Part shown: positions 56,971 through 64,000 of the stretch, one piece after another
Layout: each line of letters opens with the position of its first letter
Position numbering within the stretch: position 1 is the first letter of the stretch
Assembly (NCBI GenBank): GCA_034769895.1
Contig: CM068375.1
Span: 258,571,268-258,635,267 of the forward strand
Direction of reading: 5' to 3'
Source of the DNA: Magicicada septendecula
Lineage: Eukaryota > Arthropoda > Insecta > Hemiptera > Cicadidae
DNA: 64,000 nucleotides
The notes under the pieces: model-generated
What the model was told of the DNA's origin: nothing
Database searches by the model: none
Seen by the model: only the letters and a program-made list of their open reading frames with translations
Program-made: the position numbers and the translations under genes

Positions 56971-59917
56971 TCGTGTCTCGTGTTCGTTCGTATACCTCTG
57001 TAAAATATAACAGTGTGTCTGAGTGTGAAAATGTGTCTGTGTTTCTTACCACTGCGTCCTCGCACGGCGATGTACTTCACGATGTTTGGGCCCGTAGCGA
57101 ACGTACTGGGGACCAGGTATCGTGATTCCCGATTTGAGGTTCAAACGTAGTGGATAATCTCCGGGTGGCGCCAAATTGTTTATATAAAACAATTAAAATG
57201 GTTTACTTATCAATGTTCTATTTGAACGAGGCGACGAATTCAATCCGTCCCGCCTTTTCTCAATTTCGTGTCAATCGAGATAGCGGTTGCAGGATTCGCT
57301 ACTTGAGCGCTAGACGTCGCATTGGAAACCTTCACTATACATTATATTTTTAAACATACATTTTGCTAATGGAAATAAGACACGATTTAACACACACAGT
57401 ATAAATTTGTTATTAATTGGAAGTTAATATTTTATAGACACAAGTTGTAATTAATTTGCTCATATATAATTCTGCACCGGATAATTCTTCATAAGACTCC
57501 ACTCAAGGGTTAACCAATCGATTTCGAATACATATAAACAGCATGGCTTTCTCTGACGCCAATCAACAAATATTTTGATCGATGGTTGTGAGTTGTTTGA
57601 ATCACGTTAAAAGGTTTAGATGCAGTTACAACATTAAAAATACACAACCTTACAATGTTTTTTCCTTATGTAGGATAATGTGTAGTGGTAATTGTTTTGT
57701 TTAAGTGTCATACAAGATGTTTATAAGTCGTACATAAATATGAGGTTAGTTCTAAAGTTAACAAATTTTCAGTGATATAATTTTATGGATCAATCCTTGT
57801 AAGAGAATAAAAATGATTCAGTGGTATTCAACATACATTGAGAAATGTTCAAAGTGCGTTTATTTTTTGGAAGTTGAAATAATTTAACTGATACTTAACA
57901 GCCTTGCATTACGGTATTACTCGGGATGTCAAGAAGGAAGGATTATGGCATCAATATTGTTCCTGTGTTCTTTATTCAGGTTTCGGCATCTTTTTCGAAG
58001 TAGTTTGGACTTATTTAGATATTTCATATTGAGTTAAACGTCTTCTCCCTCTGGAAATGGTATTCTGCATCCATCAGACTTCTGTACTATCGATTCTATA
58101 CTTGGTTTTACTTCTAAGATGTTTTAAACATTAAAATGTGTTATACAGAAAATTCGCCTCTGGCTTGCGATAGCGTCACTTTCCAAGTAAATGTATTTAA
58201 CGGTAATTACCTCGTTAAACGGTCGTTTCCATGGTTACATATTTACTCTCATTGGGTGATCTGAACATCAGTACATTGTTATCAATTTTCGAATTTCTTT
58301 CAAATCTTCCCATATCTTCGGACTTTCTTCCTCCTCTTATCTTCCTTCGGGGTTATTATCTAAATGCACTATCATTTATATTTTCTCACAAAGATTATTT
58401 TGGTACCCCACAATATTGGGTTTTATCAAGTTTCTAAGTTTACAATTAATTTTATACTTACTAATTACATTTCTTTGTTTATATAATTCCTTAATTTAAT
58501 ATTTGGTTTTTAATAATAACTACTATTCATCCTTGATGTATTAGTCACCTTGGATTGGTCCATTACATGGTGATTTTTGTACAATCAGTAATTGTTTATG
58601 TTTGACCGTTAGGCCTGTTTCACATTTAAGTAGCCATTACTGAATTTTTATGGCTTCATACACAATATATTTCATTTAGTCCCAAATTGTTATTTTGCAT
58701 TTATAATTAAGTTTAATGTCTCTGGATCTGTTTTAATTTAGTCTTTGTTAGTAACAACTGTGTTATTCAATCTTACTTGCTAATTGTTTGCTATTCATTT
58801 CCAATATAAAATATAACATCTAGGTCTATGGTCTGTATAACTCTTACAGCCATATCCATTTCATAACTAACAGTTTATATAATTCATTATTTCTTATTTG
58901 TTCTGGTGCTAAACAATCTCACCTCTATTGAACTTTTTCCATTAAACTCCCCTTATAACATGGGTATTTAATTAATGTTAATACAAACTTATTTTCTAAT
59001 GCTTTTTTCTCTCCCTTCCATGTTAACACCATCTAATTACTTTTCCTTGTGAAACACACCTTTAAACTTTTACAATACATTTTTAAGTTATAACAATACT
59101 ATTTACTAGTCATCACAGTGAATATCACTACTTAGTGTTCATTATTTACTGAATAAATGTTCTATCCTAAATACTATTCATTGTAACTTGTTAAATGTTA
59201 TTGTTCACTCTTAAAACTAAAACATAAGTAATTTTACTAAGCCTTTACCTTAGCCTACTCTCCTCTTACTATTTATATGATAGACAATATGTGTATTTAT
59301 TTTTCACTAGCACTTTCTTAAATTATTTAGTGTTCATTATAATTTATTTAGTGTTTCTTTAGTATTATATCACTCTAGTATAAATCACTTTCACTAATTC
59401 AACTTCCATTTATTTCTCATCATTTTATTCTCTTTCTCTACACACTATCTATATAAAATTATTAATATTGTGTCCTTCTTAGTTAACAAATTACATATAT
59501 CCCTAACTCTTTTGCTTAGTGTACTTTTATACATTGTTTCATATTACTGACGGTTCATAATTGTCATTTTATCAATACTAACGTTCATTAATAGTTTTGG
59601 TTCTCAACCGAATTTCATTGTCTTTATTACTTTGGGTTACATTATTTCTCCCTTCTCTATTTTTCACTACTTGTCTAGTTTTCTTGATGCGTTTCATCTT
59701 GTTTTCTTCCTCATGGGATTGTTCTCTCTTGGTTTTCATTCTTCTTCTCCTTCCTCCGTCTTGTTTTCTTTATTTTGATTTCTTAACTGGTTTCTTAACT
59801 GGCCAATCTCTGGGGTTGGGTCAATGCCGTTTGTCTGTCAGTCTATTATTTGAGTTTCTTTATTAATCACTTTCAGTTTATTACACCTCCTCCTTCCATG
59901 TTAATTACCTTTTATTT
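56964..59917 (-). repeat. Element D 5' terminal repeat
   Basis: Matches 48,049-51,010 with scattered substitutions (~1-1.5%). Left end follows the PBS-like modules; similarity on the right stops at 59,917. It includes the same internal TGGCGCCA (~57,165) and purine tract. AT-rich, many T-rich open frames, none credible. Confidence 0.82.
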
Positions 59918-60040
59918 ATTTTTTACTATCCACATAATTTATTTATTCAAACATAATATCATTTAGCATTTTTTATACATACTTATTGTTATCAAAATTT
60001 ATCTGAATTTGGTGATGTTATATATAATATATATATATAT
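59918..60040. other. Short AT-rich spacer between element D and E LTR
   Basis: About 120 bp ending in (TA)n that has no counterpart in the E 5' LTR, where the C solo LTR sits. It could be native E LTR sequence lost in the 5' copy or filler from D's insertion. Nothing coding. Confidence 0.5.
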
Positions 60041-60767
60041 AACTATGTGAAGTGCATTTCTGTGGCAAACAAAAAACTTTTACTCAAGTATACTACTAAA
60101 GATGCTTAGCTGCCTGACTTCTGAGAACAGCATACCAGCTTCATAATTACTGAATCACTTCAGGAACTTCAGCAGGAAAGTAAACTACAATAAAGATCAA
60201 CCATCTGTAGACACCCCAAGGACCAAGGACCAGGACACGGAGTAAACTTCAGGATATCACAGGTGACACGGAGACTTGTCTTCCGTGGTTAATTACCATT
60301 CAAAAATGATGATTTGTAAAAGACAGTTTAAATAACAATATAAAAGACTTTAAAAATAGTCACTTTGTAAAATGTAGTATGTCATACGACTAAAAATATT
60401 TGTAGTAGCCAGTAGTGCTTATATTATAAAGCTTCACAGATACTAAAAGTTAAATTAAGTCCATTCTTCAAATGGCCCCCAAATAGTATGATAGTATATG
60501 AGTAAGTGAGCTTAACTTACAAACCAATTTAATATCCCGGGTCCGTGGAAAAAGCTAGCACATAACAATCCTTTTGTTGTGGCCCCTTTCAGAAAATATT
60601 TTGTAAACTACTTATTAAGAAAACATTATGGTGAAAAACTCATGTAGAATTGTTAAACAAATCATTCAATAAAGAGGTGTCATTACATAACAAATAATAC
60701 TGAGTGAATAAATCATCAGACACCCATGTAAAATTTCCTTTAATTCCACTACAGCTTGTAACTATAA
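60041..60767 (+). repeat. Element E 3' LTR, second part
   Basis: Matches 38,371-39,097 with about eleven substitutions. Ends at ACTATAA, where the large Helitron is inserted; the 5' LTR reads ACTATGA followed by TAATT at the same point and so gives the empty site. Confidence 0.85.
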
Positions 60768-60798
60768 CTAGTGTTCGCCCAGTGGTCGAAATTCGACC
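60768..60798 (-). terminator. Helitron 3' terminator hairpin and CTAG end
   Basis: 7-bp perfect inverted repeat with a single central base, 12-nt spacer, then CTAG. In Helitrons this structure marks the end of rolling-circle transfer. The stem sequence differs from that of the small satellite Helitron (3,112-3,132), so the two are different families. Confidence 0.85.
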
Positions 60799-61798
60799 GT
60801 AATTCATTAAATTTTTAAGTTTGAACGTTATTGAGGTTCTTTTGTCAAAGAGTATACCTCTATAATCATTGCATATAATTTTTTTGAATTTTCTTCTATT
60901 ACGTCAGTGCGAGCGTGTACAAATACGTAATTACCGTGTGTTGTTTGCCTTAATTCCCTGCAATACCTATGAAATTTAAAATTTAATGTTAGTAACAGTT
61001 GAAAAAAAACACAATTACAGCTTGTATTCGTATTTATTTTTTGATATAATTCATTGACAGTTTTAAATTTTCATGTTATTATTGAATCAAATAAACGCTA
61101 ATAAAAATGAGACTTGACATTCATAGAAGTATAAGATACATTGTTTTCAATTCCAGTGGATTACATTTCATTTTTGGTAAGGTACAAAATTCGAAAACAG
61201 TTTGAAGATTATCTGCTACAAAGCTTATATAATTTTTTAATTTTTTTTTTCTATGCATTAATTTTCGAGTTATTTGAAAAATATGAAAGATAGGAAAAAT
61301 GAGGTTTAGCTTGGCTAAGCCATATTTAAAAAGCAATAACGCGTTTTTTGACATTTCCTTGGGTTTTTTTTTTGTTGCCATACTGACCAGGTTTCGCCAA
61401 GGCTACACAGTTATTTTGCCTATCTTTTTCGAATTATATAAAATTTAAATAAAAAATTAATACATAATAAAAAATGAAATAAAAAATACGAGCCTCGTAT
61501 TTTTTCATATATTTTTCATTAAAACAAAAAACCGGGCGGTTAAAAAAATAAATGTTGTCCGTATCGTAGTCCTTCAGTCTTCGACTGGTTTGTACCCTCC
61601 ACGCATATACCCGTGGTGCGTGTGGTACTGATTCTCTCACAGGTATATGGGACCTACAGTTTAATGCCGGATCCGAACGGCATAGTTGGGGAAGTTTTAT
61701 ACTAAGCATAAACCTCTCGCTGGTTTGCCATTGCCTTGCGAGGGGGAACGGTGGTATTGAATGTTGTCCATTGAACTTAAAACAGTTTGAAAGTGAAT
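60799..61798 (-). other. Helitron 3' noncoding region
   Basis: About 1 kb with no gene. 61,560-61,760 is more GC-rich and structured (CACGCA/TGCGTG inverted repeat ~61,597-61,620, GATCCGAACGGCATAG near 61,670) and may be a captured or older repeat I do not recognise. Flanking DNA is AT-rich. Confidence 0.5.
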
Positions 61799-62245
61799 TT
61801 AATGATTCAGAACTTCTGTGTAAACGATGTTTTTTGTAAAAACTCTTTCATCATTTGCTAAATGCCCTTGGCCATAATATTCGGAAATATAAAATCTCAA
61901 ACCATCGAATGATCGAACTCTACTTGCTGCGACGTACAATTGACCATGTGTAAAAACTGGCTGCCTCAATAAAATTCCAATTTTTTCGAATGTTTGTCCT
62001 TGAGACTTATTTATTATCATCGCAAATGCAGGTATAATTGGAAATTGAGTTCTTTGAAAGTTAAATGGTAAAACAGTACCGGAATATGTTAAATTTATAC
62101 GTAGAATGAAAATTCTCTTATTGCGTGCGGTTCCAGTTAAAACTTCGCAATCAATAGCATACGATGCATACACTTGATGCGCATTCTTGTTCCATTGACT
62201 AATGCTTCCTTTGTATTTAAGTTTCTGATCAGTAAAACGATGCAA
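61799..62245 (-). pseudogene. Helitron RepHel helicase, C-terminal part
   Basis: The frame from ~62,165 down to 61,799 carries YAIDCEVLTGTARNKRIFI, then motif V (FAMIINKSQGQTFEKIGI) and motif VI (THGQLYVAASRVRS), as in Pif1-family Helitron helicases, and ends at a natural-looking stop after NIVYTEVLNH. The first ~27 residues of this open frame are not helicase. The true upstream neighbour is the frame ending at 62,137, joined through a frameshift near 62,165 (CMHR|YAIDCE). Confidence 0.85.
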
Positions 62246-63459
62246 TTAACTTTCAATACTAACTTATGTGGTGGCAAACCACTAATAGTCAAAGAATTCA
62301 AAAACTCTACTGGATAGTTATTGATTTCATTGTCATCATCACAAATTATTTTATCGTATCTGTGATATGTTTTCTGTTCACCTGATATTCGATTAAGTAT
62401 ATCAGTATTAATAAACGTACAATCATCATTTTTAGGTGCTAAAATAACTGACTTCAATATGTTATCTGAGAGTATGTTTTCGGAAATATTTCCATACACC
62501 TCATTAATAATATTATTTTCATCTCCTATTAATTGCTGAGGTATTTCAATAATATTTTCACCAAACTGAGGGAATTGTGGGGCTTCATCATTACCAATTT
62601 TTTTCAAGAATTCGTCAAATTCTATTTCACTTGGTAAGGCTTTCATATTTTGAGTAAACGTTACTTTATGAAAATAAACAAATTTATGCCAACTCGTGAC
62701 ACAATTTTCAATTAAAGTTGCACGTGATCCATGTGGGACAACTGGTAAGATTTGCCGAAAATCACCGCACAGAAGTATCGTTTTCACTCCAAATGGTTTA
62801 TGTTTATCATTTTCATCGCATAGATCCTGCAACAATCTATCTATGATTTTCAACACTTGCAGTGGGCACATAGAAATTTCATCAATAATTATCAATGATG
62901 ATGAATTTATGTAACGTCCATAGCTACTATTTGTGGTAATATTCGCTACAGAATTTTCCAAAATGGGTATAGGCAATTTAAACACATTGTGTAAAGTTCT
63001 GCCTCCAAGTAATAGAGTTGAAGCTATGCCATTGAACGCTGTTGCAATGCAACTAAGGTTAAGCGGATTTAATTTGTGAATGATTGCTGTTTGTGTGAAT
63101 GTTTTTCCACAACCTGCATGAGCGGTTAAACAAAAAACATTAGATCCAGTATCACGGTGCAAAACTTCACGAATCACACGATCAATTAGATTACGCTGTT
63201 CAATATTTGCAGTTTCATAATGCTCAGAAAACAGAAACTCTTGTTCTATTGGATCAATAGCATTTGCTTCGTCTGTTTTCTGCGAATACGTGGGAACTGG
63301 TAAACCAAGTTCTTGACGTGACACATTATGAACATTCAAAATATCTTCAATTTCTAATAGAGCTGTATTAAAGGATACTTCTTCGTTGTAATCTCTCAAA
63401 AAATCTTCACTAAGATATACTTTAAATTCATTCCATAACGCCAATGCATTGGCTGGCAC
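62137..63459 (-). pseudogene. Helitron RepHel helicase, N-terminal motor part
   Basis: 440 residues. Begins in the Rep-helicase linker (ANALALWNEFKVYLSEDFLRDY). Walker A is AHAGCGKTF with GCGKT at 116-120; many family members have GTGKT. Walker B is IIIDEISM (DEIS 193-196), then motif III CGDFRQILPVV (231-241). Later LVLKVNCIVLLIRNL and NGTRMRIKC precede motif V. The family unwinds DNA 5'-3' during rolling-circle transposition. Frameshifts at both ends (~62,165 and ~63,465) make this a broken segment of one protein. Confidence 0.88.
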
Positions 63460-63461
63460 AT

Positions 63462-63836
63462 TTAATGCACAAATGTAATAAATAAATTTCGCATTTGTTT
63501 TGGTGAATGTAATTCTTTTGCTTCATTTAAACATTCGCGCCAATCATTATCATTTGAAGCAATGCCGCGAGCATGGCACGCTTCAACAAAAGAAGTGTGT
63601 ATAATTCCATTGTATGTTCTAACATCCTCAAATGATTTTGGACCACAGACATGTAATAAAAGCAATCGTAAATGGAAAAGTTCGATGTCTTTTGGTGATA
63701 CTACATATATGCGTGTAATGATTTTATCACCTCCACGCCTTCTCTTCTTCAATTTTTTTCGGGAATCTTCCCACACATAATGCAAAGGAATTTCAATATA
63801 CTTATATTCATGCGCTGATGGATCTGATCGATTCAA
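63462..63836 (-). pseudogene. Helitron RepHel linker region
   Basis: Contains YIEIPLHYVWEDSRKKLKKR, IYVVSPKDIELFHLRLLLLH, VCGPKSFEDVRTYNG and NDWRECLNEAKELHSPKQMR, the conserved block between Rep nuclease and helicase in Helitron proteins. A frameshift near 63,465 separates it from the helicase frame, which resumes as ICALNVPANALALW. Confidence 0.85.
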
Positions 63837-64000
63837 TTCAAAAAATGCTAATAATTTTTTTGTCTTGCATTTTCAATTGCTTGACGTTTTTGCCCTTCTC
63901 GAAAGTAAACATTCTGTCTACGCGGTAAATGAATGTCAAGTCTAACGATGACATGTGATTGAAAATGCATTGGTAATTCATAGATGCGCCATACAGCTTC
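63837..64000 (-). pseudogene. Helitron RepHel, further N-terminal piece (cut by window end)
   Basis: The minus strand reads AVWRIYELPMHFQSHVIVRL, DIHLPRRQNVYFREGQKRQA and IENARQK, continuing the same conserved block upstream. An indel in an A-run near 63,855 shifts the frame; LLAFFELNRSD follows in the next frame. The Rep HUH nuclease would lie outside the window. Confidence 0.75.

Larger units (their letters stand above)
48049..59917 (-). mobile_element. Element D: near-whole Gypsy element with very long terminal repeats
   Basis: Two ~2.96-kb terminal repeats (48,049-51,010 and 56,964-59,917; ~1-1.5% different by eye) enclose 5.95 kb. On the minus strand the order is tandem PBS-like modules (56,846-56,955), gag, protease, pol (RT, RNase H, integrase). 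No env. It looks almost whole, with about one or two breaks at most, though some of these may be the frame change its family uses between gag, protease and pol. Inserted in the (TA)n of the E 3' LTR. Pol is related to that of element A; Gag to that of element C. Confidence 0.88.
60768..64000 (-). mobile_element. Large Helitron, 3' part (runs off window)
   Basis: The minus-strand 3' end is CTAG at 60,768-60,771 followed by T (plus-strand A at 60,767). Twelve bases inside it a perfect hairpin GGTCGAA/TTCGACC lies at 60,784-60,798, the classic Helitron terminator. Upstream are RepHel helicase frames in the correct order and strand. The Rep nuclease and 5' end lie beyond 64,000. Three frameshifts in the visible coding part show it is not active. 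Target A|T is confirmed by the undisturbed copy at 39,097/39,098. Confidence 0.9.

Noticed and set aside
61434-61709. 91-residue frame in the Helitron 3' region
   Set aside because: No known domain, low-complexity tail, and it lies downstream of the RepHel stop in a normally non-coding region.

Overview
The window looks like repeat-dominated nuclear DNA from an arthropod, most likely an insect. It is AT-rich, has no operons or bacterial-type signals, and is made of a complex satellite, long-LTR Ty3/Gypsy-type retroelements, a hAT transposon and Helitrons. I see no host protein gene, rRNA or tRNA that I can defend. The organism call is inference from element types; the species is not identifiable by reading.

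Region 1 (1-16,363) is satellite. A 4,221-bp unit is repeated three times head to tail. The first two copies are indistinguishable by eye and the third diverges only in its last ~1 kb. A degraded fourth part and a higher-order array of ~160-bp monomers follow, with monomer orientation flipping near 13.7 kb. Each complete unit carries a 922-bp non-autonomous Helitron at 2,221-3,142, 6,442-7,363 and 10,663-11,584. An empty paralogous site at ~1,141-1,200 confirms its ends.

Region 2 (16,364-25,336) is an old minus-strand Gypsy element, 'A'. It has a candidate long LTR (16,364-18,825), a polypurine tract, 3' noncoding DNA, integrase, then RNase H, reverse transcriptase and protease. A 2.42-kb LTR-like insertion, 'G' (21,128-23,548, flanked by GGTT), separates RNase H from integrase.

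Region 3 (25,337-38,352) is a nested and duplicated zone. It holds a first fragment of the LTR of element 'E' and then element 'C', a gag-only LTR element with two ~1.83-kb LTRs, PBS, PPT and ATAT duplications. Next come a 0.53-kb chimeric segment with a Helitron Rep fragment, a second ~99.7%-like copy of G-part + A-pol + E-LTR fragment, and a solo LTR of C.

Region 4 (35,809-60,767 overall) is element 'E', a plus-strand Gypsy element. Its 5' LTR is split by the C solo LTR, its gag by a hAT transposon (40,407-42,575, 8-bp target duplication), and its 3' LTR by a near-whole minus-strand Gypsy element, 'D' (about 48,049-59,917).

Region 5 (60,768-64,000) is the 3' part of a large minus-strand Helitron that jumped into E's 3' LTR. 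It encodes the RepHel helicase half with three frameshifts and runs off the window.

The genes do not form a pathway. The layout is a stack of insertions, and its order can be read: A is oldest. G and E are in A; C, D, hAT and the Helitron are in E. The A-pol/E-LTR/C-LTR duplication is the most recent large event apart from satellite homogenisation. Percent identities given here are counted by eye and are approximate.
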